A stretch of DNA of 64,000 nucleotides from Globodera rostochiensis (taxonomy: Eukaryota; Nematoda; Chromadorea; Rhabditida; Heteroderidae), in the NCBI GenBank assembly GCA_018350325.1, contig JAEVLN010000007.1, forward strand, positions 2,719,856 to 2,783,855, read 5' to 3'. The position numbers and the translations under genes were made by a program. Of this stretch, positions 44,089-55,277 are shown one piece after another (within the stretch, counting starts at the first letter, position 1; the number at the start of each line of letters is the position of its first letter). Under the pieces are notes generated by a model. That model ran no database searches, had not been told where the DNA came from, and saw only the letters and a program-made list of their open reading frames with translations.

Positions 44089-45602
44089 TCATTTTGAAAC
44101 GGCATTCAATAAAGATAATTTATCGTCGTCCTGATCAATGGCCCAGATCATTGTGCCTCCAATCTTTTGGCTAGCAACATATTGAAGCTAAAAATATTAA
44201 ATTTTTAAATCCTTTCTAAAATTTTCTTACCTTATCTTCCAGTGATTGAGGGTTGTCAAAGGTCAGGAATATTTTGGAAGAAGCATCGTAAATGTACGGC
44301 GTTTTGGCAGTTTTATGATAACTCATTTTGGTCAGATCAGAGTTGTTGCCCAAGTCGCGCCAAGCCAATTCAGTACCATAAGTGCCGAGCTGACGCCAAA
44401 GGCCGTCGCCATTCAGTGGTGCTCCAACGTTGTTCCAGTATTTACCGTAGAATGGCACTCCCAAATTCAACTAAAATTGATTTAGCCAACAAGTTAAGAT
44501 GGCATGTGACTTTTATTTAGAGCCCGGACTGGATCTGGATCCAGACCTGGATTTTTAATCCAGGTAAATCCAGATCCAGGTCATTTCAATCCAGGTTTTT
44601 TAAAATCCAGATCCAGGTTTTTTAAAATTCCTGGCTCTACTTTTATTATTGCGATCAATCATAATCATAGAGAATTTACCTTTTCCGGATCGCTTATTTT
44701 GGTCAGATGATAAACGATTGTCCAGTTGGTGTTGAGTGAATCAGAAGGATCGGCATTTGCGCCCTGATAAAGTGCCGAGTTGGGTCCCGTCGACTCTGTG
44801 CTCCATCCGCCATAATAGTTGTAGCACATCACGTTGATGAAGTCCACGGCGGTGGCAATGCCGGCCAAGTCAAAACCCGGGTCTAAATAAAAGGCACTTG
44901 CGGCCGAGGCTATGCTCAGCAAAGCGCCGGATGGAAGTGCCATATTCAGCTCATGCAGAAATGACACATAATTGGCCTTGTCATTCTGTTTAAATAAGTT
45001 TTCAAATGTTATAAATTTAAAACATTTATATTTTCAGGAAAATATATGTAACGCTTTTGTCGATAAGTTTTGTTTGTATCCCAGTTTGTTTACCACTGTT
45101 GGGAATTGCCAGTCGATGTTGGCACCATCCAATCCATTACTTTTCAGAAAAGAGACAATTTTAGCGATAAACTCTTGTCGGGTTCCATTGTTTGATGTTA
45201 GCGATGTAAAAATGCTTGCATTAAAACCGCTTAAAATTATCAAAATAATCTTTTAATTTCAAAATAATTTTACCCTCCGCCAATGGCAATTAACACTTTC
45301 AGAGCGCTATTTGCGGATTTTCCAGTTGTTAAAGCTTGCGCTTGGACAGAAGTTAAGGGACTCAAATTGCCTTGAGCATCCGGAACCGAAAAGGCAAGGA
45401 TCAGGTGGGTCAGCCTCTTGGCCTATTTTCAATAAAAGCAGAAATTCAAAAAATATATTTAAAAAAGAAATTATATAGCAACCTGAGCATTCGTCAAGGC
45501 CCGGTTGCCCTGATAATAGCCAACAACTCGGCCCGAAGAAACAGAAACAATTGCTAATTGATGGATCCATGCACAAAATAATATTCCCAAAAATTTGTTC
45601 AT
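44089..45602 (-). CDS. Secreted GH18 chitinase-like protein, right-arm copy
   Basis: Start at 45602; exons mirror the left copy. The substituted motif DGANIDWQ is kept, as are the signal peptide and later GH18 motifs. Differences include FLHEL preceded by S instead of A, and KISDPEK instead of KMNDPEK. An extra base near 44106 shifts the frame, so the end reads LNAVSK and stops at 44089 where the left copy continues MPFQNEL to the mirror of 44082. Both ends are within the last strand of the barrel and may be tolerated. Confidence 0.8.
44518..44639. mobile_element. hAT-type MITE (122 bp), right-arm copy
   Basis: Mirror of 38784-38905 in the same GH18 intron, with flanking cttttatt duplications. 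Confidence 0.85.
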
Positions 45603-45779
45603 TTTGGAATTTTAAGTATTTTTTATGATTTAGACTTTTAATTTTATGATTTTAAAAATATGTTTATAGGCAATTATATCACCACGAAAACAATTTTGTT
45701 TTTTGAATGCTGTGCATACTTTGATTCGAATGAGGGCTGCAGACGAAAATCAAAAATTTTACGAAAACCCCGAAAAAAT

Positions 45780-47510
45780 TACACCCCTAAAGAATGGGCA
45801 TTTAACTTTAAAAAAATTGTTCACTGTCCGGGCGTCATTATCAGAATTTGTATTTAAATTGACCCAAAGTTTTTATAGACTAAATTTGGATTATTTTTAT
45901 AATTTTATCGTTGTGCCACCAAAATGGGCGGATGGACATTTTCACTGTTGATAATTTCTCTTATCGTCTCATTAATTGAATCTTTTATTTGATTAAAGCA
46001 AATGTCGACACAAAAATGGAGAATTGGATAGTTTTATCAACTAATAATAATAAAAATGTGATAAGTATTTGAATTTCTTCGTTAAACACCAAACACCGGA
46101 TAATTGGCGCAAAAAAAGTGGTTAGTTTACAAGATTTTACCAGAAAAAAATTTCTTTGAAGGAACTTGACAAGCAAAATTCGTATTTTATTGAATTTTCT
46201 TAATGCATTTTTCGAAAAATGTGAACTCGGTAAAAAAAACCTCAGATACCTAAAATAGGTTCGATCAACCAAAATAAGCTTTTCGTCAATTCTGCACAAA
46301 ATTTAAAGGCAAAGAATATTCACTTTCACTTTTAATAGAGTGATTAGGAGTTTCTTATGAACAAAAGGTACGATTAAAACAAATTGTCGACTCTCTAGCG
46401 TTTGATAAAAAATTCAAAAAATAAAGAGCAACTGAATGATATCAATTTTATTTGATTGCATAGATAACGAATAGATACGAAAGTTTAGGTGATTTTTAGT
46501 TATCGGAAACCCTACTCCATCAATTAATTTTTTTAATTTCGAAATCGGCAAAATTTTCGAAATTTTGCACAGTTCTTAACAAAACGTTAAACTTTGAATT
46601 CAAAATTGCCGATGCGTTTTAAAAATTGGAAACTATCGATTTGATTTGTTTTATAGCCGATACTAAATCAGTTTACAGAACATTTGTGGCCAACTTTCGC
46701 CAATTTGGACTCATCCGAAAAATTGCGTCTTTTAAGGGACAGAATTGCCGAATTGGAACGCCAACAAAAGGTCAATTCTCCAAATTCAAGCGCCAGCTTC
46801 GATTTGGTGGCACAAAATGAAATGGTATAAAAGAAGCAAATAATTTTTTATGTTTTTTAAAACACACATTAGAAGCGTTTCTCTTAAAATTTTTCAGATG
46901 TTTGGGATACCGACACTTTGGGCGACCGAAACGAAATTGGTGAAGAGATGAAAATGGAAATGAAGCAGTACACGGAGGAGTTGCTGGGCATGAAGAAGGA
47001 ATTGAAGGACAAGGTGAGAACCATGGGGAACCCCCCCCCCCCCCCCAGGGGCTCTAATGCAGGAATACGGTAATTTAAAAAGGAAGTTGTTGCTTGCTTC
47101 CTGCCGTTTTGACTTCTCGTTTAATAAAAACCATTTACAAAAATGGAAGCCTCCAGCCTTAATTAAAAAATAAAATTTTTTTATAGCGATACCATGAAAA
47201 GATCACAAAAATGGAACGATTCGGCCATCTTAATGAGTTCGGTAAACGGAAAAGTTCTTACTTTTTGGTGCCAGGTTCATACAACGAAAGACATGGAAAC
47301 AAATTGGCGGCAAAAGCGACAAACAATCCGGTAGTTTTCTTGGTATCATTTGGAAGCACTTTATCTGTAAATTGTTATAATAGAAAACAATTCGAGCTAA
47401 AGAACGTTATGATTCGGCGCGCCAAGTTGGCACGAAACGATTTTCGTATATCATCTTTTAAGTTTAAGCTTAAACAATTAAGAGTTTTTGAAAAATTTGA
47501 ATTTATTTAA
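45780..47510. pseudogene. Relics of a coiled-coil SPRY gene, right arm
   Basis: Mirror of the left-arm relics. On the plus strand, about 46687-46823 reads ANLDSSEKLRLLRDRIAELE in the frame used by the 14764 gene, then a GT donor after QNEM. About 46900-47013 reads DVWDTDTLGDRNEIGEEMKM to ELKDK before GTGAG. The SPRY fragment at about 47257-47335 is on the minus strand. No start exon was found. Confidence 0.6.
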
Positions 47511-47569
47511 TTTTCTTAATTAACAAAATCTTTCAAACTTGTCGGCGCCCAAGTTGACCCTACCCGAGC

Positions 47570-48147
47570 CAAATTTGCGCTCAAAACGGCACGGCGCCAA
47601 ACTGTCCGGTTATTTATGACGGAACTCCGTGGCCAAGAAGACGGGACTTGAATAAATTTGATTAATTCTGGGCCTTTCGTTTTCGACAGGCATTAGAAAA
47701 TTCGTAAAAAAAGTGCACGAAAATAGAAATTTAGAGGCCCCAAAAGTTCCACGTCACCTCACCCGCTCAAAGCAACCCATGTCATATGCAAAGTACAATT
47801 CAGATTTATCGACCAATATCTCTGCTTGTTTGGCCATTACTCTGCCTAGGGGGCCTTTTTCCATACAATACATTAGCCGTAATGCTTCAAACCCCCCCCC
47901 CCCTCCCCAAAATTGGCATAAACAGGGGGCCCCAAATGCCCCGACCATTTCTGGCATATTCTTTGTTGGAGTAAGGCAATCGTTTCGTAAATGCCAACGC
48001 ATTCTCTCGCGTCCCCTCCACTCTCTTCGTTGGCAATGCTATTTTGAAACAAAGTCACTGCTAAGACTGCGATTAAAGGCGCATAAAAGCGATAGAAATG
48101 CGCAAATAGCCATCATTTAAAACTATTTTCATTTTTATTGCCTCAAA
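47570..48147 (+). promoter_or_regulatory. Upstream region of the right-arm secreted gene
   Basis: Single-unit version of the block duplicated in the left arm. It contains a C run at 47891-47902, GCATTCTCTCGCGTCCCCTC, and a CATCATTTAAAAC segment just upstream of the start. Confidence 0.5.
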
Positions 48148-51100
48148 ATGCCCACCTTTCTCTTCTTGGCCGCAATTTGCTTGCTTGTGGCCGCTTCCAT
48201 TCTGCTGGAAACGGGTCAGAAAAATTTGTTTCAAATTAAAAATTTGGCGCAATATTTCATCGCTTTTCAGTGTTTGGGGTGACTAAAAATTTATTTAAAT
48301 ATCGAAATATTTTAACTTAAATTTTCGGCTGACTCACGTAGAGAATTCAGATGCATCGCCAAAAAAAAACACTAAACTCGAAAAAGGAGCATCCAGTTCT
48401 GGCAAAGCTCAATCAACCCCAGTCTCGTGGACGACCGATCGTGCGGACGTTCACTTTTTGGTGGGAGACGAACAAGAGGCGAGTTTTGGGGATAGATTAA
48501 ATTATCATTTAGGCTTAGATTCTTTTTTTTCTTAATTTTTTTGTTTCTTTGAATTTGAAGCTTGTGAAGGCACATAAAGCAATTCTAGCAAAAGCTTCCG
48601 ACGTTTTTGAGGCAATGTTCCGTTTTGGCGATGAAGATGTGAAGGTGTCGGACATGGAGGTGGGCGTGTTCAAGGCGATGTTAGCCTTCATTTACGCCAA
48701 GGATTTGAGTGGACTGAACGGAGAAAATGCAATTTCTGTGCTTTATGCGGGTGAATTTTATGAAAGTGATCCGCTAATTCCTTTTTTTGCAATTTAATGT
48801 AAATTCATAATTATGTTGAAATTTATTAAAAATTACCTTAGAAAGTTTCAAAAAAAAATTTAATGGATTAATTGTATTTTAGCCGACAAATATAACCTTC
48901 CTGAACTTGTCAATGCGTGTTTGAACTTCATATTGAAGCTGAATGCTTTTAACGCACTTGACGAGGCTCGCTTTTTTGGAAAAGAGGTGAGGAATGTTTT
49001 TTCTATCTGCCCGACAACAATTATAATTAGAGACCGGCCAGAAGGGTCGGTCGGTACTTTTCGGTAAATTTTGAATCGGTTAAAATTTTTGAAAATTAAT
49101 TTGCTAGTAACTTTCTTTAAAAAAATTGATAAATTCCTAAATTACCTTCAATTTTAAAAATCTTAAACACATATTTAAAGAAAAAATAAGACACAAAAAA
49201 CTATTTACACAGTCGGGGGTTTGAACCCCAGGCAACCACATCACTCACCAGCAGGGCATTCAATAAAACGAATAAAAAGAAATTTTGACTCGAGGACTCG
49301 AACCTCAGATAAAACGGACTTTTGTTCACAGTTTAACCACTGAGCCTTGTGATATTAAGAATAAAGCTTGAAAAATTCAACTATATTACCAAATTTTTCC
49401 ATTCGGTACTTTTTTCGGTACTCAAATTTTGTTTGGTCGGTACCTTCGGTACTCAAATTTTTCCGGTCGGTACTTTTCGTTAAAGTACCAAAAAAGTACC
49501 GGTACCGAAAACCATCGGTACTTTCCAAAAAGGTTCGGTCGGTACTTTTCGGGAAAGTACCGAAGCCTGAGTACCGAAAAGTACCGAAAAAGCCTTGGTA
49601 CTTTCCCGTACCGTCCGATCTCTAATTATAATAATTTGGTTTATTTTGGAATTAATTTTCTGAAACAATTTTAATAATAACCGGTTTAAATATTATAAAG
49701 GCTTCAATTAAATTTGTTGTCGTATAGAAGTGATTTGGGATGTTTTGCAGATTTTCGAAGCTAATATAAAGCGGGTTAAGTCCAATTGTTAAGTATTATG
49801 TAATTTACATTTTCATTTTTTATTTATTTTGGGACTTTGCTCGTCGGTGTTTGAATTACATCGATGAGAATGCGGACACTTTGATCCTCTCAAAAGAGTT
49901 TTTGCAAATTGATCAGAAATTATTGTGTGAGATTTTGGACCGTGACGAACTGTGGATCAGCGAAGAAATTGCAATTTGGAATGCCGTAAATTTATAATAA
50001 TTATTAAAATAAATTAAAATGATTTTAATTTTTTTTTTTAATATTATTCTTTATATTTTCATATTAGGCACTTTGCTGGGCGGACGAAAAATGCCGTCAA
50101 AATAAGAAAAAGCCTTCGGCGAAGAATAGACGCGCAATGCTAGGCACGGCACTTTTCAAAATTCGTTTACCGCTCATTCCTCAAAAGGATTTTATTGAGA
50201 ATATTGGTATCACTCATTTGGATTGGCAGTTTGAATTTTAATATTTTCATAATTCCGACTCCAAAATTCGGTTAAAGTTTGCTTTTTTGACAGTTCCGTC
50301 CCGAGTGTTGACGGAGGTCGAACAAGTCGGCGTGTATCAGTACCATTTTCATCCGGAAGCCTACCAGCTGCAATTCCCAACTAATAGACGTGCTCTTACA
50401 GGTGTCACACTGTCTGTTTTACCTATCAAAGTGCTATACTCATATACCGTATATCCACTTTTAATTCCCCATGGGGAATTATTTTTAACCTTCTCAGAAA
50501 GGGCGGCATTATTAGAGGGTGGGGGATTATTAGAGCAAAAGATGGTAGGAGTATTTATTGCATATAGAAAAATCAGAAATTTGTAACCGCATTTCAAGAT
50601 ACCTACTTTTTTCATAGCCAAATCAAAAATTGCCACTTTATATTCATTTCCCTACACAAAAGCAAAATTGTATTTTAATATTTTAAAAATAAAATAATAT
50701 TCCCATAGGACTAACCCTTCAAAATCGATGGGATTCCGCTTCATGTCACAAGAAACTCGCACTTTCTGAGCCCGCCCGATTGATTGTTCAATATACTGGA
50801 TATTATCACGGTAAAGTATTATTCTGTTAAATGATTTGATTAAAAAATTAATGTACTTCTTTTCAGGGTATCGCTCTGTCTTTGCCGAACGACCAATTCC
50901 AAAAGGGAATTCTGGCATTTTCTACTACGAAGTGACCATTTTGGAGAAAAGAGACTAGTAAGTTAAATAAATAAATAGTTGTGCTTCGAAGTGTTTTAGA
51001 AGCATTTTCATTTAAAACGTATATTTAGCGGTATTCACATTGGACTCGCAACCAAACAAATGGCATTGGACGACTGTGTTGGGGAGAACAAAGGCACTTA

Positions 51101-51507
51101 CGCATACGCAAACATTGGCACTTTTTTGGTTGAGGGAGCCGACGCTTACTATGAAAGTGATTACGACGTCGAAGAGTTTGACGTCAATGACGTTATTGGC
51201 TGCGGCGTCGATTTGGCAAATCGCCAAATCATTTACACAAAAAATGGAAAGCGTTTAGGTGAGGAAAATAAGAGCATTAACTACTTTTGGCGTGTTTTTT
51301 AAATTTAAAAATCTAATCGATGGCCCATTATTTTGGATTTAATAAATCAATTTATTTATTTCGTTGTGTTTATTTTCAGAAACTGACGGGTTGCATGTCG
51401 ATTTTGGCGCAGATTTGTTTCCATGCATTTCTTTGTTCCATCCTGGCAACAAAATTGAAGCAAATTTTGGCCCGAATTTCAAATTCAACATTGCCGAAGG
51501 AACCTAG
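48148..51507 (+). CDS. Secreted BTB-BACK-SPRY protein, right-arm copy (reference copy)
   Basis: Eleven exons: 48148-48214, 48342-48478, 48561-48750, 48883-48986, 49833-49985, 50068-50206, 50294-50401, 50709-50810, 50867-50957, 51029-51258 and 51380-51507. Their sum is 1449 bases, 482 residues, with every intron phase matching. Residues 1-21 are a signal peptide ([20 protein letters not shown]). Residues 22-56 are a Ser/Lys-rich linker. About 57-165 is BTB ([43 protein letters not shown]). About 166-263 is BACK ([30 protein letters not shown]). About 300-482 is SPRY ([46 protein letters not shown]). Exon 2 fuses linker and BTB directly. BTB-BACK suggests CUL3 binding and SPRY a recognition surface; secretion into plant tissue is inferred. 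Exon 2 ends at a GC donor, the exon at 49833 lacks an AG acceptor at the expected point, and intron 4 carries a hAT MITE. Confidence 0.83.
49028..49624. mobile_element. hAT-type MITE (597 bp), right-arm copy
   Basis: Mirror of 33630-34223, flanked by attataat at 49020-49027 and 49625-49632. The tRNA-like core lies near 49290-49352 on the minus strand. Confidence 0.82.
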
Positions 51508-52006
51508 AAAGTGAAAAACGAGGGAATTATGGGGTATTGCTGTTGAGGGCTTTTGCGATCAAAACATTATCATTCATAAAAAGATTTTGCTCAATGCGTT
51601 TCAATTTTATTTTAGATTTTTTGGGGTTTTAACATATTTCTTTGGACAAAAGAAGCCGACTCTTATTCCCTTTTTTCTATAAGTAACTCATTTATTAAAA
51701 CCTAATTAATGTTATGATAAAATCGATTTGAATAAAGCTTTGAGTGGAATTCTTTTTCCTTGGAATTGAGTGTATCGAGTTTCGAGTATCGAAAAGCCGG
51801 GGCTGGGGGTATCGAAGTTCGTATGAAATGTAAAAAAATCACAACCGCTCGTCCTCAAATCTCAAAAAATACACCCCTAATGGGGGTCATTCCATCCAAA
51901 AAAGCAATAATCCTGTTGAAAAAAGTTTAATGTTTGTTGCACTTTCTGATTATTCTCAGGAAAAATTTCTAATCAATTTTTATGTCCACAGTTTAATTTT
52001 ACTATT

Positions 52007-52704
52007 ATTATGGTTAAACATTATTTTACGATGAATGAACTGATCAAACTTATAATATGTTTGTACAACATACTTAAATATTAATTTTAAAAAAGATTGT
52101 GTTAAAATCCACATATATTCAAAATAAAAAAAGTTCGCTCTTTCCATTCCATTTCTTCTCACATGTGCTAATTATCAAGCACATTCAAAGCCCACGGGGT
52201 TGCAAAAACAATGATTTTGCGCAACTGTCCACCAATTTCGACGCCTTCATTCATTATTACAGTATGCTGGATTTTGAGGAACAACCAAATTAAGCGGATT
52301 TGGAGTGTCCAATCCTCTATTGCCCAACTGTTCTGCCGCTTTGCGCCTTTCGCGTTGGAAAGTTTTCCTCTTGGATGAGCTTCCAGGAGCATTCACTCGA
52401 GCCTCAGCGGAAAGAGCAGCCCTTGCCTGATCAACTGCTTCTCTAGTGAGGACCGGATTAGGAGCACGAGCAAACCGTTTTTACGTAACTAAAATAATAT
52501 AATGGGAGAGAATTGGTGAAAGAATAACCGTTTCCTTCTCATAATCAGCACAATGAGAATGGCCTCATGGAAAGAGCGAACTTTTTTTATTTTGAATATA
52601 TGAGGATTTTAACACAATCTTTTTTTTAAATTAATAAGTATGTTGTACAAACATGTTATAAGTTTGATCAGTTCATTAATCGTAAAATAATGTTTAACCA
52701 TAAT
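52007..52704. mobile_element. Non-autonomous element with long terminal inverted repeats
   Basis: About 140 bases beginning ATTATGGTTAAACATTATTT are repeated inverted at 52565-52704. The interior (52160-52480) has an open minus-strand frame reading AVDQARAALSAEARVNAPGS before joining a 74-codon frame; I cannot identify it as transposase. No target duplication is clear. A second, noisier copy is at 63130-63830. Confidence 0.65.
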
Positions 52705-52784
52705 TATATTGCTATTATATTATGTATTGTAGAATTCATAAAAATTTTAAATTTTTTTTATGGCATTTCATTTTTTATCGTTGA

Positions 52785-52878
52785 AGTGTCGTTGTCGAAG
52801 TGTCGTTGTCGAAGTGTCGTTGTCGACGTGTCGTTGTCGAAGTGTCTGTTGTCGAAGTGTCCATTGTCGAAATGTCAT
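52785..52878. repeat. 14-bp minisatellite
   Basis: About 6.5 units of GAAGTGTCGTTGTC with small changes in the later units. The copy at 63903-63999 comes with the larger duplication. Confidence 0.9.
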
Positions 52879-53050
52879 AGCACCGTTTAAACATTTGACA
52901 TTATTTTTTGAGTATTAGAAAATTGTTTGTTGTTTTAGAAATTATCAAATAAAGTGTAAACGTAGAAAAATTTGACCGGACTCAGAAATGGGCAGTTTTT
53001 TTTTTGCTTATTATTTAATGTGAACAAAAAAACTCAACAACGTCTTATCA

Positions 53051-53789
53051 GTTGATTGTTCAATTTACTGGAAAGAATAGCGATAAATATTCATTCTGTT
53101 AAAGTGATTTGATTGAAAAGGGTTTATGAAAAAAGTTCACAAAATTTTTGAATTAACTTTTCTTTTCAGGGTTTCGCTCTGTCTGTGCTGAATGGCCAAT
53201 TTCAAAAGACGGCATTTTTTACTACAAAGTTAAAATCTTGGAGAAAGAGTAAGTTAAATAAATAAATTTTGAGCTTCAAAATGCTTTAGAATCTTTGGAA
53301 CATTGGACTTGCGACGAAAGAATTGCCATTGTTTGTTGGATATGAAAAAGGCACTTACTCATACGGAAGCCGGGCGAGTTTTGGGGTCAAGAAGTTGAGA
53401 AATGTTTATATGACAACAATAAACGTCCGTACATCGATGGAAAGCTTCCGTTTAAGAAAGACGACGTCATCGGCTGCGGCGTGGATTTGGCAAAGGGCCA
53501 AAAAATCATTTACACGCTAAACGGAAAGCTTTTAGGTGAGAAAGAAAAAGAATTAAAATTAAGGGAATTTAATCACTTTTGGGTCGTTTCTTTAATTTAA
53601 AGATCTATCGATGGACCATAATCTTTTTAATTAATTTATTTAATTATCTTTATTTTCAGAAACTCCCGATTCGCGTGTTGATTCTGCCACCAAATTGTAC
53701 CCGTGCGTTTCGATGTTCATGCCTGGCACCAAAATTGAAGTCAATTTTGGCACGAAAGAATTCGTATACACATTGCCGAAGACATTTAG
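53051..53789 (+). pseudogene. SPRY domain pseudogene
   Basis: Pieces of four SPRY exons in order. 53051-53085 is LIVQFTGKN. 53170-53250 is FRSVCAEWPISKDGIFYYKV. 53296-53535 has frame changes and has lost its acceptor through a deletion of intron and exon start. 53660-53789 reads LYPCVSMFMPGTKIEVNFG and ends LPKTF. Its 3' flank (53800-53990) matches that at 240-430, tying it to the gene at 3354. No BTB half lies upstream. Confidence 0.75.
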
Positions 53790-55277
53790 AAACTGAAAAA
53801 CGAGGGGATTTGTAGGCTTTTGATGTGGAGGGTTTCCGTCTGTTTTTTCTTTGTTGATTAAAACATTATCATTCATTTTTTGTTTTCGAATTTGTTACCT
53901 TCGCGAAAAAAAAATCCAGAAAAGAGTAAAAACTATTCGGAAGCTTTCGTGGCCTTTAAGCTATTGTAAAAAGTTTCTGACCTTGGGTGATGAGTTAGTC
54001 TGAATGATTAAGCGTGTGGCACTTTAATACAATAACCTGCACAAAAATGGTATTTAATAGGGCTGTTCGAGAGTCTCGGTCTCGAGTCTTTGTTATTTAT
54101 CGATCTTCAAAATTTTTCCGTCGCAACCCTCCCTATCCCAAAAAAGCTTCAAAAAAAATTTCCGGCAGCCCTTTTGCTCCGTCCACCCCCCCCCCAGATA
54201 TTCAAAAAAACAAAACGTCGTCGCAAATGAAACTGAAAATTCGGTACTGATAAAAAAATTGAATCTGACTGGATTTTATATTGCATAAATTTAAAATTAG
54301 AATTTTACTTTTAATAAATTAAATGCAACAAAAAATTTCAAAATTACGGATTGCTACAATTTTCTTTTTGCTAATTTTCACTAACAAATAACATTTTTAT
54401 TGCATTTGATATTGCGCTTTTTGGTCATTATGGTAGAAATTAATAACGCTTTTTAGGGTGGGTAATTAAATTTTTTCTTTCGACTCACCCCTGCTAACAG
54501 GGAAAAAGTTAGAGACCTTGGGGTTCGTTAGGCTTAGGCCTAAGCCACTCTTTCCTGTTTGACTAGCAGTGGTGTAGAAAGAAAAGGTAAATAGAAAAAT
54601 TCTGGGATGAATTTTGCCATTTTTATTTTTTCTCACGGAGAGCAATTTTCCGGCCCCCCTGAAGAAACATCACTAAACATAGGCTCTCCTGCTCTGTCCA
54701 CCCACCCATTTTCAAGCCCCAATTGCCCCAGTCATTTTGTGGGTCAGCGTTTTGCCCCTAACAAATTCAAATAAATGCAAAGAGACATTTTCTGAATGTT
54801 CGGATCTTTTTTTGTGCACAAATGTCAGAAAAGGCTAAGGCTCATCATCAGGCAGCAGCAGCGAAAGATTTGTCATTTAAAAGATGCAAAACATTTCCAT
54901 TTCTCCATTCATTCATTCGTTTATGAGTGTAATGACTACGATGAACACAAAGGTTCTCCATGAGCATTTTATTAATTGAAAATCTTTTATTTTGAATAAA
55001 TAATATTTTTGAAAAAATTTCCAAATCCCTTTAAAATTTTCGGATTTCGGAAAAATTTCGGGATTTACGTGAATTCGGATTTTATTTTCCGATTTTGCAC
55101 CATCCCTAATATTACATAGTAATAAACTTACTCACGTTTTTAATTATTAGTCAAGGCTAGTTTTGGAAATTAAGTCGGTTTTAGAGGAGCATTTTTCAAT
55201 TTTTATTGCATTTCTGCGGGCAAAAGATTATTTCTAAATTCTTTTACCAGACGCCTTTAAAAATTTAATTTTGTGAA
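53790..55277. other. Gene-free stretch with fragments
   Basis: It contains the SPRY 3' flank to 53990, a TAGGGCTGTTCGAG element-like start at 54058, a C run near 54188, and a 30-base piece at 54212-54241 identical to 28431-28460 of the F-box-like gene (AAAACGTCGTCGCAAATGAA). From 55180 the sequence matches the promoter region upstream of 24976. Confidence 0.5.

Larger units (their letters stand above)
43291..52002. repeat. Inverted repeat 2, right arm (8.71 kb)
   Basis: Mirror of 31246-40126. The outer end stops at 52002, next to a TIR element (52007-52704) that is missing outside the left arm. Confidence 0.93.

Noticed and set aside
47211..47510. 99-codon open frame beginning MERFGHLNEFGKR
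   Set aside because: It is partly the antisense of a SPRY fragment (TGLFVAFAANLFPC on the other strand) and continues into AT-rich DNA; the mirror frame at 35919 is the same artefact.
52785..52878. Regular short repeats that could suggest a CRISPR-like array
   Set aside because: Units are contiguous 14-mers without spacers in a eukaryotic genome; it is a minisatellite.
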